From Macrotis lagotis (taxonomy: Eukaryota; Chordata; Mammalia; Peramelemorphia; Peramelidae), in assembly GCF_037893015.1 (NCBI RefSeq), contig NC_133658.1:280575221-280639220 (forward strand): a DNA stretch of 64,000 nucleotides, in the 5' to 3' direction. Both the position numbers and the translations under genes were made by a program. The notes under the pieces are model-generated. The model had not been told where the DNA came from and did no database searches. It saw only the letters and a list, made by a program, of their open reading frames with translations. Shown here piece after piece: positions 1 to 11,149 of the stretch (the stretch's first letter is position 1; the number at the start of each line of letters is the position of its first letter).

Positions 1-44
1 ATTATATATACATATAAATGTGTGTGTGTGTGTGTATATATAGC
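1..44. repeat. (AT)n/(TG)n microsatellite
   Basis: Mixed TA and TG dinucleotide run at the window edge, so its true length is unknown. The following stretch to about 620 is AT-rich and shows no repeat family or gene signal I recognise. Confidence 0.9.
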
Positions 45-621
45 ACAAAATTTTTATGAGGAAAGCACTTTATAAACATTAAAGCCTTAACTATTCATAT
101 GTGATCTATTGTTATTAATAGTTCTAGTCAGTGTGCTGGGTAAGGGGGCAGCACAGGACTGAATGGACCTATAGTTGACCATTTCAACAAAAGCTGCAAA
201 CATTTACAAAAATCTACTAATTACAAGACACTGTGGCACTAGGAATACAAAGGTCAAAAAAAAAGTTAATGCTACTCCCACGTTCTGTGACTTACATAAC
301 ACATTGACCATTACCCACCGAAAGTTTTGGGAAATCTACATAGCAGAAAGGGATTCATCTCAATCTCTGTTGGTATCTGGAGTCAAATAGACCTCTCTCT
401 AACTTCACTCTGTCATCTGCTTAATTTTGTGGATGGAAATGTTTATGTACATGTGTGGGTATGTGTGTGTCACTATTCATTATGAAAATCCCTATAGGTG
501 ACTCATAAAAAATATTATAATAACACCTTTAAAATTAGCACCAATCACCAAGAAGGAAAGGAAACAGGACAGACATCAAGATTTTTTGACTGAATTACAA
601 TAATAACAAGTTATACTTTTA

Positions 622-862
622 TGGAGGTGGTACGGTGAATAGAATCTTGGGCCTGAAAATCAGAAAGTTCTGGATTCAAATCCAACCTCAGAGACTTACT
701 AACTGTATGACTTTAGGCAAGTTATTTAACCCTGTTTGCCTCATTATCCACAGCTGTAAAATGAACTGGAGAAGGAAATGGCAAGCTACTCTAGTATCTT
801 TGCTAAGAAAATCCCCAAAAAAGTCACAAAGAGACACACTGACCAAACAGCAAAAATATTTT
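622..862 (+). mobile_element. MAR1-like (RTE-tailed) SINE, sense
   Basis: A tRNA-like head with a TTCAAATCC box-B-like motif is followed by the MIR-type core (CCTCATTATCCACAGCTGTAAAATG). The tail then reads like the marsupial RTE-type module: AACTGGAGAAGGAAATGGCAAG, then ATCTTTGCTAAGAAAA and AAGTCACAAAGAG. The composite of tRNA head, core and RTE-like tail is typical of marsupial MAR1-type SINEs. It is fairly diverged, so it is an old copy. No coding content. Confidence 0.75.
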
Positions 863-954
863 ATGAAGTTCAATTGTTTTAAAAATCAAAGGATTTTCAC
901 ATATAGACCATAAAAATGTTGGTGCTAGATGGGCCTCTGCGAATGATTAGTCCA

Positions 955-1090
955 AGTCTTACTTTTTTTTTTTTAGAAGAAGAAACTGAGACTTAACAAG
1001 CTGAAGTGAATTTCCCAAAGTCACAAGGCCAAGTTAAATGGAAGAGCCAGAATCAGAACCAAGCCTTCTGACCTCCCAGTCTTAATTCAT
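955..1090 (-). repeat. MIR-family SINE fragment, antisense
   Basis: The diagnostic antisense core is present: AGAAACTGAGACTTAACAAG, then TTTCCCAAAGTCACAAGGCC, then an AGCCAGAATCAGAACC-like stretch. A short T run precedes it. Diverged and truncated at both ends. Confidence 0.7.
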
Positions 1091-1152
1091 TTTTGTATAC
1101 AATATAAGACATCTTCCTGATCTAAGTGACAGAATTTCATTGTACTATTCTT

Positions 1153-1302
1153 TTTTTAAGGTTTTTACAGGGTAAATGGGGTTAAGTGGGTTGCCCAAGG
1201 CCACACAGCTAGGTAATTATTAAGTGTCTGAGACCAGATTTGAACTCAGGGACTCCTGACTCCAGGGCCAGTGCTCTATCCACTGCACCACCTAGCTGAC
1301 CC
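1153..1302 (-). mobile_element. WSINE1-like tRNA-derived SINE with target duplication
   Basis: Near full-length copy in reverse orientation: T-rich tail complement, GGGGTTAAGTGGGTTGCC, ACACAGCTAGGTAATTATTA, TTTGAACTC and the head complement CCACCTAGCTG. It is flanked by a 15-bp target duplication, 1138-1152 and 1303-1317 (CATTGTAYTATTCTT), with one difference. The well-kept duplication points to a comparatively young insertion. Confidence 0.9.
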
Positions 1303-1589
1303 CATTGTATTATTCTTAAGAGTGGAAGTCTTCACTCCAGCTTCCTAAACTCAAATGTAAAGATAGATTCTCATCTAACCATCATCCCTGAAATATTTTC
1401 ATCCTGTATCATAGTGAGTCATATTTTCACTTCCCAGAAGCAATTACACCATGTAGCCTGCTCTTAAGTTATCATTCTCATGTCCCTCTCACCCAAAATT
1501 TATGTTCTCTCCCTGAGTTCTGTATCACTGATAGGAGATCTTTTCATCCCATCTTACTGGAGACCAGGCCTCTATGCCTTTTCCAAGCA

Positions 1590-1757
1590 ATCTCTTCATC
1601 ATGATGCTCAAACCTCTACTTTTTAGTTTTGTTGTTTTCCCCCCATTAAAATGTAAGTTCCTTGAGGGCAGGGACTAACCTACTTGCTTACATTTATGTC
1701 TCTGGTGCTTAGCAAAGTGTCTGACACATATAAATATTTAATAAATGTTTGGTCTCT
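1590..1757 (+). repeat. L2 LINE 3' end
   Basis: Contains the characteristic L2 terminus: AAGTTCCTTGAGGGCAGGGA, GGTGCTTAGCAAAGTGTCTG and AATAAATGTTTG. Sequence from about 1330 onward may be more diverged L2 but is not clear enough to call. Confidence 0.75.
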
Positions 1758-1973
1758 CTATCTATAATTTAAGCATCACCAAGCCATCATGAATGGCTGT
1801 TTTCTATAGAGACCAATGTGAAGTATGAGGTGAAGGGTACCAGAGAAGTTGCTCCCCATCCAACTCAACAAGTACCTCTCCCATCCACTTGTCAATATAT
1901 CAGAACCTACTTCCTTATAATATCCTTCTATGTGTCCTAATGCTGTTCTATTGAACCACGTGGTTATAATCTA

Positions 1974-2408
1974 TGTGTGGGACAAATGCCACTTAAATTT
2001 CAGAGATCTCTCAAGGTATGAAGAGAAGGCTTTATTTGTTTCTCAAGAAACAGGGTCACAATCAATTAGAGAGACTGAGGCAAATGCAAAAGGCCCAAGA
2101 ATCACATTTATCCTAACTCAATTCCTCCCCCCACCACTGACCCACCCTCATTAATGAGGAATGTGGTTTTCCAATCTAGCCTGGCCAGCTAATCTAGGGA
2201 AAAGAGCATAAAATTCAAACTGAAACCAGATTATCTCTTTAGTCCCAGGAATTGAATGATTCTGCAGATATCAACAGATAAGGTGAGGTCAGTTGACTCT
2301 TCAACAATATCCCAGAAGTTTGTTTTGTCAAAGGAGGAGGGACACATAGTTAACCAAATTCAATCTATAATATTTTACTGAAGAAATCTCAAAACTTTAA
2401 CCCACTCA
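1974..2408 (-). repeat. ERV 3' LTR
   Basis: Left LTR copy, running from TGTGTGGGAC to CCCACTCA on the plus strand and abutting the TCTA target duplication. On the element's strand it carries an AATAAA hexamer (complement of TTTATTTG near 2034), a plausible polyadenylation signal. The T-rich tract in the other LTR lacks this hexamer. Confidence 0.88.
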
Positions 2409-2425
2409 ATCCCACCTTTTTTATT
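2409..2425 (-). other. Polypurine tract of the ERV
   Basis: Immediately inside the 3' LTR the minus strand reads AAAAAAGGTGGGAT and then the LTR start TGAGTGGG. A purine run next to the U3 boundary is the normal position for plus-strand priming. It fixes the element's orientation as minus. Confidence 0.75.
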
Positions 2426-3087
2426 TTGATGAGATTTCTTCAAATTTCTGAGTTGGCCCTTAAATCTAAAAACAACTACCTGATCACCTCCTTACTTCCC
2501 AGGGACCCATTTAGATGAGCCCTGTAATCAGCATGATAATAGGTACATTTCCAAAGTTGCTGTACCTCCTTCAACTGCAAGTTTTTATACCAAAGTCTTT
2601 AGAAAGGTCTTCCCGGCTCCAAAATTGATCAAACTAAATTCCTGATTTTGCATCATTGGATCAACCCCAAGAATAGCTAATATACCTAGTGATGTTCCTT
2701 AAATTATTTTTCTTGCAAATGGCCATTTCCGCACTTTCCTTGCAAGTCCATACTAACTCACCATCAGTTTCCCTTAATAAATGCCCCAGTTTGCACATCT
2801 TTACAAAGGATCCAGGTACCATCATTAATCTCACACGAGTCTGAGGCCACCTATTTCTAAGTTGTACAATCTAGAATATATGCACTCTGCTTCTGGACAT
2901 ATTCAGACATATTCTACTCCCCAGGTAAATATCCTGGCCAGTCAAGTTATAAAAATAATCACCCTGAACTGACTCAGTCATATGCCACTGGTGTTTCTCT
3001 CCTCTGGATCAGAATCCTGTGCCACAGTGCACCACTGATCAGGGACTGAGAATCTAGGTCAGACCCAGGGGTACTGCCACCCACTAA

Positions 3088-3090
<3 letters not shown>

Positions 3091-3139
<49 letters not shown>
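3091..3139. repeat. (CTGT)n(CT)n microsatellite
   Basis: A short CTGT run passes into an uninterrupted CT run of more than 15 units. It lies inside the ERV interior, so it arose after or during the element's decay. Confidence 0.95.
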
Positions 3140-3142
<3 letters not shown>

Positions 3143-4773
3143 GGGGAACATTTTCACCCTGCCTCCCCTCTTCCTTTCCATAAGGAAAAGGGCATAAGCA
3201 GGGGTGTCACCCTTATAGAGTCAAGGGGAATTTGCAGATAAACAATGTATACATAGGTGAGAGATGGTGGAGATGGAACTAGTTCAGTGTCTCTCCTCTC
3301 CTCTCTTTTCCTTCTCTTCTCCCTTGAAGGCATCCAATGTCCTTCAGCATCCTCTGAATCTGTTCCAAAACGTCCTCTCCAGCTCTGGTGACTACTTGTA
3401 TTCTGGTAAAAAAAAAAAATTTGCTTAACATCTTAATTCAGTTCAAAACTCATGTCTTCCATCACAAAACAGTGAGATTCTGGAGCTTATTACAATTTAC
3501 ATTTTGCCTTACTGCAATATTGACACACATACTTCACTTTTAACACTTTTAACTTCCATTAGTATTTTACTACATGAGCAAATACACAAGTTTGTAACAT
3601 ATACATTCAACAGTCATCTTTGTTGTAAGAGTACCCAACATCTGGTTTAGAATAAAACCATTTAACCTTTGCTCTCATTACAATGACTTAAACATCCTTA
3701 AACAAAATGATTTTTTCCCAAATATTCCCATATTTTCCTTTTCCTGGTGCACTTATCTAACTCGCATTCCTCTCCTTAAACTAGAATTTGAAACTGTAAT
3801 TATCCTAAGAATTTCTCATTCTTCTCCTTACCTAAATATCCCCTCTACCACAAAAACTAAGGAAACTTAATTACTATCTTAGCATGTAGCTGATAGCAGG
3901 TGTCAGAGCCAGACACCTAACCTATCTCTGGCTATTAGATCCAATTCACCTAAAATGTTTTTTATAGTTTGCTTAGTAACTAACTATAAAGCGCAAGGAC
4001 ATTAAAATAAAATTCCTTTACAGATATAAGTATTGAATGTCAGTATTCAGGCAGGTCACATGGTTAAGTCAAATGTCTTAGGCTAGATTTATTCTTCCAG
4101 GTGAGATGTTATCCAAATGTCATTTTGGGGAAATCAAGTCAAAGGGGTCCAACTTCAGCCATACTGAGAAGACGCCCCTTCGGCTGTGCATCACTGTCAC
4201 CTGACATCCTTGACCCATTGGCTTCCTTGGCTCCAAGAACATAGCATTTACCCAGTAGCATTTCTTTTTATTGACCATCATGGTATCTGACATAAGAGAA
4301 AATCAATTAAAAGTCCTATGATCTAAAATAGTTGTTTTACCTAGTTAGAACTTCCAGTGAATACAATTCACTAAATTCCAATTATAATCTTAATGGAGTA
4401 CCAATTAATGAAACCCCTACCTAAAGCTCTGAGTATCCTTCCTGGGTGTTTGTCGAAAACCAGATATTCTAACTACTGGCCCTACAGGCCTGTCTCCTAC
4501 CTCTTACTACAGACATGCCTTTGTCTGAAATCATATCTACTCTATCTGTATATAAAGATGGCATATCAGATTCCCCTAGGCTAGAGAAACCTCCTTCTAG
4601 CCTGTTGTATCTTACAACAAATAAATGCCTCCTTTGTCCAGGAGATCCCATAGAGAAATCTCAAATTATCTTGTGTTTATCTTTCCCACATTATATAGTG
4701 CTTTTACTTCAAAGCAAACAACCACTGCTTTGGAATATACATATATAGATCCAAAATATTCCCAATTCACATA

Positions 4774-4828
<55 letters not shown>
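4774..4828. repeat. (AT)n microsatellite
   Basis: Long pure AT run inside the ERV interior, followed by degenerate TATA-rich sequence to about 4848. Its length is probably variable between individuals. Confidence 0.95.
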
Positions 4829-4831
<3 letters not shown>

Positions 4832-4914
4832 TATACATTATATATAGTTAGTTAGAAACTTTTATACATAAACTTGTTTACCTACTAGCCATCCTCAACA
4901 TAGAAATGGTTATT

Positions 4915-5051
4915 TTTGTTTTGGCAAGGCAATTGGGGTTAAGTGACTTGCCCAAGGTCACACAGCTAGACAATCACCAAGTATCTGAGGCCTGACCTGA
5001 GCCCAGGTCTCCTGACTCCAGGGTCATTGCTCTAACCATTTAGCCTCCCCA
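4915..5051 (-). mobile_element. WSINE1/MIR-type SINE, antisense, inside the ERV
   Basis: Shows GGCAAGGCAATTGGGGTTAA, TTGCCCAAGGTCACACAGCT and a diverged remainder ending near TAGCCTCCCC. Poorer match than the other copies, with no clear target duplication. It inserted after the retrovirus did. Confidence 0.75.
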
Positions 5052-7365
5052 TAACATACAAATTACTTTTCAGAATTCTTTAAAACCCTTAAAAAATCTT
5101 AGGTAGTTTTAAATTTCCAACATGTATTATTAATTTCATTATAACAGAACAGCAATAAGAGTAACAGAGTAACACACATATTACTAGATTTTTTTAAAGC
5201 AATCATTCTGTTATTACATTATTCACAAACCCACAGATCTATCCCAGAAAGGGTCATACTTTTTCATATTTCCCTTATTGCCAATCAAAGCAATCACATT
5301 AATCCCAGGCTTTAACAATCCAGTATTTAAATAACATATTCACAATAGATAGCTAATTATTGCAAATATAATCTCCTTGCGGTTGCAAAAGAATATCACA
5401 TAACTGATAAAAACATCATATTCATCAATAAGTTACCTTACAATAAGGCCCACTATTGCAATTTGTTCAGAGCCCCCCATAAGCTGTCTGCAGTAAGAGA
5501 AGTCCACATTCTTGCCTCTTTAAAATTAAACATGCATTGTTAATATACATTAAACATTAAGATTGTTATTTAAACATCTCATTTCCTTTAGAACAACAGC
5601 AAAATGAATATCCCATGTTCTTTACACTTTTGTCTCTTTACCCAAATTCTCAGAATCCAGTCTCATTCATGACACATTTAAAACCCCAATGTAATTACAA
5701 TTCAACTAACTTCCAACAGTTTAGTTTGATAAAAACTTTAGAGTACCTTATACAGAGAATCCAGCACTCACATTCCAAAAGCTCTATCCAAAATAAAAAT
5801 ACAGTTGTTAGCATTATTCAATATTAAAACCAATTAAGAGTTTTTTTCCCAAAATAAATCAGTAAACAACCCTGATAACCTAGGTGTTTCTCTTCTTAGT
5901 TAATCCAGTACCACTTTTCTTTAACCCAAAGGTGTTACAATAGTTTTAAAATCCCAATATCCTTGCAAAAGTTACAATGGTGTTAAAACAGTTTAATCCC
6001 AAACTAATTTAACCATCTAGGTTATTTAATTCCTTCCATTCTGTACAAATTTTGTCAGAATGTTACAACACCGTATCCCTCTTTTAAAACCTTCAGTGTG
6101 CTTTCCAAAACTCTAGTTTATAAACTTTAGAAACAATGAGAGTCATCACTCAGGCCACATGACCAGCAGATATTCATTAAATGTGATTTCCTTTCAATAA
6201 AGGAGTCTCTTAACCCCTGGATCTTAGATATTATTTTCCCAATCACATATCCCACCTGTGGAGGGATCTCTTTCCCTTTAAGGCTTCTCTCCTGTCTATC
6301 CCCTCTCCCTCCATGGGCGGGTGGGCTCTCAGGTAGACTTGGTCTAGGGTTCAAGTCTTAACAAGATGGTGGATGGGATTGAGACCACCACATGTCCAAC
6401 CCACCACCCCTTCCCCCAACCCAGGGAGAAAGCATGGAATCTTTCCCAGACACTGTAAGGATAAAAAAAATTTTCCTCTTAAAACTTCTCAATCTTCCCT
6501 TTAAAGGTTCTTTCTTCTCTTAAACTCTTCTAAACTCTTCCAAAACCACAGCTTTTCTCTTTAAGAATCTCCCTCCCTTCCCTTAACTCTGCACAGCTAC
6601 CACCACAGCTCAGTGAGGGAGGGGCTGATTTCCATGGTGGGGGGGGGGGTGCTGCTGCACAACCACTTTCTTCTCCTCTTACAATAATTTGTAAGCCACT
6701 TTACAAAGTTCCCACAATCCATCTGTGGTAGACAAAGTCAAACCTGCTCAAACCTTCTGTCTACATGCTTCAACCCATTTCCATACTTAATTCCTTTTCA
6801 TTAGCTCCTCTTGACTTTAATTCATACTATTCTGAACTATAATCACATGGCTTATCCAGCTATATAAACCACAGATATGCTTCCATCCCCAGCTTTTAAT
6901 AGGTAGCATTTCTTGATTATAACTGCTAAAACCCTGGAAAAGGCAAACAGTCATCCAAAAATCCCTTAGCCTAATCAGAATATTCCCTGTCCCTCCCCCC
7001 ATTTCTTCAAATAGAGTGAAGCTAAATAACTTTTATAGAGGGACAATCCTTTCTGGGGGGGGGTTGATCTTCTATTCTTAAATCCTTACATGTCCCATAA
7101 TTTTCTGTAATAACCAACATTACCAGAATCTAAACTGGTAAACTCCTGAAGCTTTGTTACAATATCATTCTGGGAAAAGATTAACTATTTAGTTTCCCCT
7201 ATACTGGCCTATCTTGGTAACCACATCATATACTTTAGCATTAACCTCACTCTCTAACAACCTCTTTTTTTTCAAATTAAAATGGCATTTCTTTCTATGA
7301 TAATATTCACTATCTCTTTCCTGTTTCTTTTTATTTCAAAGTAAGGTCCCTTTGAACACTTTTTT

Positions 7366-7514
7366 TAGATTTTTTTTTGCAAGGCAAACAGGGTTAAGTG
7401 GCTTGTCCAAGGCCACACAGCTAGGCAATTATTAAGTGTCTGAGACCAGATTTGAACCCAGGTACTCCTGACTCCAGAGCTGGTGCTCTATCCACTGCAC
7501 CACCTAACTGCCCC
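7366..7514 (-). mobile_element. WSINE1-like SINE inside the ERV
   Basis: Full-length reverse copy with a T-rich tail, GGCTTGTCCAAGGCCACACA, GCAATTATTAAGTGTCTGAG and the head complement CCACCTAACTGCCCC. The flanking duplication is 7353-7365 and 7515-7527 (TGAACA followed by a T-rich stretch) with two differences. It dates the SINE after the retroviral integration. Confidence 0.88.
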
Positions 7515-8582
7515 TGAACATTTATTTTACTAATTCTTCCTGAAGTAATTTTCTCTCTCTCTCTTAGTCCTTTTCTAAAAGAGGGTGGGGGAAAAACATT
7601 CTAGCACCACAGTATCATGGAGAACTGGGAAGAGAAGGGAACATAAACAGGGAAGGGGGGGGCTTCTCATAATGTTAGAAGAACAGGGTGAGTAGTTTGG
7701 CCTCCATAATCCATTCCTTTTTTTTAATCAAAATAAAAATCCCTCTTTAAGTGCTCAAGAGACAACCTAGGAGTGAGGAGGGAGGGATTATATTATCTAT
7801 TGTAACACAGGCAGAAAGCAGGCTCAAGGGGAGTGCCAGAGTTAGATAAATACTGCCTAAAAATCCAAAACAAAATGAGGCTACCAAGGAACTCTTTAGG
7901 GGAACTTGCTAACTCCTCCTTTCCCTGTTTAACAAATCACACAAGTAAATAAGCATTCTAAACACATAAAGACAGATGAGGCACAAAGAGATCACACAAA
8001 ACGAAATAGAATTTTCCAAAATGACAATTTCATAACATATGCCAATGGCAAATTCCTGACATCTCAGGAATGCAGAGAGGGCTCTCCCTCCCAAAGGCAG
8101 ACCAAATTCGTTACAATATTCAATCATTTTCTTCTTATTTTTCCTTTATATTTTAGTATTATTTACCTGATTTGCCTTGGGGGAAGGCTTAGAGCAGGGT
8201 CCTTCCCATTTTAAATATTGACAGAGACCTGTCAGGATCAAATGCCCTTAGATCCAAGCCTCTTATGCCCAAACTAGAAGGGGTCACCCCCAATCCTCAG
8301 TCACCCAAATGGACCCTCCAAGGAATCTAGTGCCCTCAGATTCCATGGTCTGGGCTTACCATCTTTTAGGTCTCTATGCACACAAGTTTAAAGACTGTTC
8401 TTTGTACTCACTGACTTCAGGTTCCTGTCGTGGATTTGTTCTCTTCCTAGTCTCTCAGCTTCGGGTCAGTTGCACAGAGGGGAAACCAAGGCTTCCCAGA
8501 AAATGAAAAACTACCAGAATTTGTGGCAGCAGTGTTGTTTTGCCAGGGACTGAGAAGCTGAGGGCCCCAATGGGCATGCTCT

Positions 8583-8601
8583 CCCAATCGAGCCCCCAAA
8601 C
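8583..8601 (-). other. ERV primer-binding site, tRNA-Pro-like
   Basis: On the element's strand, a 2-nt spacer after the 5' LTR end (CATACA) is followed by TTGGGGGCTCGATTGGGA. This closely resembles the sequence complementary to the 3' end of tRNA-Pro (TGGGGGCTCG followed by a G-rich half) used by many gammaretroviruses. The second half has mismatches. Confidence 0.75.
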
Positions 8602-9042
8602 TGTATGGGACAAATGCCACTTAAATACATTTTCAGATATCTCTCAAGGTATGAAGAGAAGGCTTTTTTTGTTTCTCGAGAAACGGGCCACAATCAGAGA
8701 GGTTGAGGCAAAAGAAAAAGGCCCAAGAATCACATTTATCCTAACTCGATCCCCCCCCACACACACACACACACACTGACCCACCCTCGTTAATGAGGAA
8801 TGTGGTCTTACAATCTAAACACGAAAACTATCCTAGGGAAAAGAACATAAAATTCAAACCGAAACCAGATTATCTCTTTAGTCCCAGGAATTGAATGATT
8901 CTCCAGACATCAACAGATAAGGTGAGGTCAGTTGACTCTTCAACAATATCCCAGAAGTTTGCTTTGTCAAAGGAGGAGGGGCACATAGTTAATCAAATTC
9001 AATCTATATTTTACTGAAGAAATCTCAAAACTATCCCACTCA
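8602..9042 (-). repeat. ERV 5' LTR
   Basis: Right LTR copy, from TGTATGGGAC to ATCCCACTCA on the plus strand. Relative to the left copy it has a short (CA)n expansion at about 8757-8777. It also carries a change in the T-rich tract near 8665-8672 that removes the AATAAA hexamer seen in the other copy. Confidence 0.88.
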
Positions 9043-9129
9043 TCTATAACCTATAAGGAAGTAGGTCCTGGTTCAGTTCTAATGTGGTTCAGCTTCCACT
9101 TTAGTATCCATAAACCCTTGTTTCACAAA

Positions 9130-9262
9130 AGTTCTCCAAAGGCAATGGGTATTATTGTTTCCATTTTATATATAAAGGAAACTGAGTTTCACAGAGGTAG
9201 AGTGACTTAACCAAATAGATAGTCAATGGCACTGTCAGAACTCAAACTCATCTCACGCTAGT
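9130..9262 (-). repeat. MIR fragment, antisense
   Basis: TTCCATTTTATATATAAAGG, AAACTGAGTTTCACAGAGG and AGAGTGACTTAACC match the antisense MIR core. Diverged. Confidence 0.7.
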
Positions 9263-9514
9263 CCAGTCCAACCTCCCTATTTCCTAGAAGAAGAAAATGA
9301 GGCTCTTAAAGGTGACATGATTACTCAAATCTAGTGCCCATTCTGATGATTCTCCAAGATAAGGAAGAAAAAATTAGAGCACTTTATTAATCAAATTATC
9401 TCTCTGAAGAGGAATAAGTTCACTGATGACCACTCTGGATATCAGAGAGAGAGAATTCCTACATAAAATGGGAGGTAGGAATCCATAGTCTCTAAAGACT
9501 CTCAGATCTAAAAT

Positions 9515-9675
9515 TCTTTGAGTCAAGAGTCCTGGGTTCAAATCCTACCTCTACTATTTATGACCTCTGTGATCTCTGGCCAATTCATAATCTTTCTTTG
9601 TTTCCTCCTTTGTAAAATGAGGGGGTTGAGTTGCAATATCCTTCTACTAATAAATTCTATAATTCAAAAGTTGAT
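9515..9675 (+). repeat. MIR-like SINE, sense
   Basis: Box-B-like GGGTTCAAATCCTACC, then CTGTGATCTCTGGCCAATTC, then TTTGTAAAATGAGGGGGTTG and ATTCTATAATTC match a sense MIR with its 3' part. The interval 9680-10120 shows no repeat or gene signal that I can support. Confidence 0.7.
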
Positions 9676-10124
9676 CCTGTGTGTGTGTGTGAATGGAGCA
9701 TAGTACATATTTGTCCAAAGCCCATGTAGATACTAGAATATTCTCCAAATTTCCTAGGCATAAGAAGTGGTCCATATGTTTGGATTTCTGAGCTCCTGGC
9801 AGCAACATTACTGATCTACCAAGTCATCTTGGAAATATTTATGTATGGCAGGAAACAGGAATGAAGAGAAGGGGAGACAAGGGATTATTTCCTCTTTTTT
9901 TCTTGAACTTTCTTTCAAGTTGTGAGATGCAGTGGAAGCTGAGCATGAAAATGCAGTTTTATGCATTTTATTCCTAGGTGCTGAAACCTGGTCACATCAC
10001 ACTTACTTCAGCCTACCTGGCACTGTTTTCTGGCTTCATGCCACTCCCAACAAATGGCCAACGTGTCTTTCTAGGGACAGGACAGGAGCCTGAATTGTCT
10101 TATGTAGAGCAGAGGCTTGGCATA

Positions 10125-10370
10125 AAAGAATAAATATTGAACTGAGTTAGAAAGAGCTGACTTCAGAATTTCCTCTGATGCAAACTGCAAGATCCTGGAT
10201 TAAATCAATTCAATAATTTGAGAATTCAGGTTCCTTATCTGTAAAATGGGGATAAAAAAAATAGCCCCTGCTGCACAAGGCTATTATGAAAATCAATTGA
10301 AATAGTGTCTTCAAAGTATCTTTCTCACCTTAAAAAAGAGCTATATAAGTGCACATTATTATTTTCTTTT
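10125..10370 (+). repeat. MIR, sense
   Basis: TTCCTTATCTGTAAAATGGGG, then AGGCTATTATGAAAATCAATTG and AGAGCTATATAAGTGCACATTATTATT match the 3' half of a MIR, including its L2-like end. Confidence 0.8.
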
Positions 10371-10456
10371 TCTTCTCATAATGGTCTTCAGTTAGAAAAA
10401 ATCTGAAGACAAGTTATTTGACAATTATTCTTTTCTATTTAATATTCTTCACATGA

Positions 10457-10607
10457 TGGGGTGACTAGGTGGCGTAGTGGATAAAGCACCAGCCTTGGAG
10501 TCAGGAGTACCTGGGTTCAAATCCAGTCTCAGACACTTAATAATTACCTAGCTGTGTGGCCTTGGGCAAGCTGCTTAACCCCATTTGCCTTGCAAAAACC
10601 TAAAAAA
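10457..10607 (+). mobile_element. WSINE1-like SINE with perfect 16-bp target duplication
   Basis: Complete sense copy: TGGGGTGACTAGGTGGCG head, GGGTTCAAATCC box B, ATAATTACCTAGCTGTGTGG, TTGCCTTGCAAAAACC tail and a short A run. It is flanked by identical AATATTCTTCACATGA at 10441-10456 and 10608-10623. This is the clearest retrotransposition footprint in the window and marks a young copy. Confidence 0.96.
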
Positions 10608-11149
10608 AATATTCTTCACATGAATGCCCAAGTGACTTAAATGACTGCTGTTTATAATTGACTCAGAATATTGGGATGGAAGCTTCTGCTTGATAGATGC
10701 CATCAAAGCAGCTTCAGGACACCCCATTATCAAACAAGATAACAAGGACCTGATCCTCTTAACACATAGTTCTGATTTCTTCCACCAAGTTGCTAATATT
10801 TGAAAACTTTTCATTCCCATGTAATTTATAGGTCATGATGATTTAATATGTCAACATATAAAAAAATCTTGTTCTTAATTGTTATCAGACAGCACTTTGT
10901 CCACTAGGTTGTGAACAATTGTCCTACCTATAAGGTTCTAGGAGAGTTTTTATTGTATTCTCAAGGATATCTTGTCTTTTGTGTTTACAGTATAAATATC
11001 TATCATACATTTATTTTTAAAAGATAAGTGAGCTTCCAGTGGATCAATCTACCCATCTGATAGGATCTTCTAAATATCTAATCAAGAACTAAATTTTTTG
11101 CATGGGGGAGACAAGCATTTATTTCAATAGCTACTATTTTTCGGTTCTA

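Larger units (their letters stand above)
1974..9042 (-). mobile_element. Endogenous retrovirus (class I-like), two LTRs, decayed interior
   Basis: Two direct copies of about 435-441 bp lie 6.2 kb apart. Each begins TG and ends CA. They are bracketed by the same 4-bp duplication TCTA (1970-1973 and 9043-9046), as expected for gammaretrovirus-like (ERV1) integration. On the minus strand the order is 5' LTR (8602-9042), a primer-binding site resembling tRNA-Pro, the interior, a purine tract and the 3' LTR (1974-2408). I found no open frame longer than about 80 codons on the minus strand and recognised no gag, protease, reverse transcriptase, integrase or env motif. The element is therefore heavily decayed or was always non-autonomous. 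Two SINEs, a (CT)n run and an (AT)n run have accumulated inside. By hand count the LTRs differ at roughly 25-30 positions plus several indels, so it is old and non-infectious. Confidence 0.88.

Noticed and set aside
4393..4748. Possible coding remnants in the retroviral interior (both strands)
   Set aside because: Overlapping short frames without any retroviral motif that I recognise; not enough to assign gag, pol or env.
6640..6652. G-run near 6642 (and others near 7057 and 32263) as quadruplex-forming sites
   Set aside because: Single homopolymer runs without the four separated G tracts needed.
8511..8779. Frames over the right LTR (and 1930-2154 over the left)
   Set aside because: Similar peptides arise at both places because the LTRs are repeats. 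They are not a gene family.
10457..10607. tRNA gene suggested by A-box and B-box-like motifs
   Set aside because: No cloverleaf or anticodon arm can be drawn, and the same sequence recurs about thirteen times with A-rich tails and target duplications, so it is a SINE. The same applies to the other copies.
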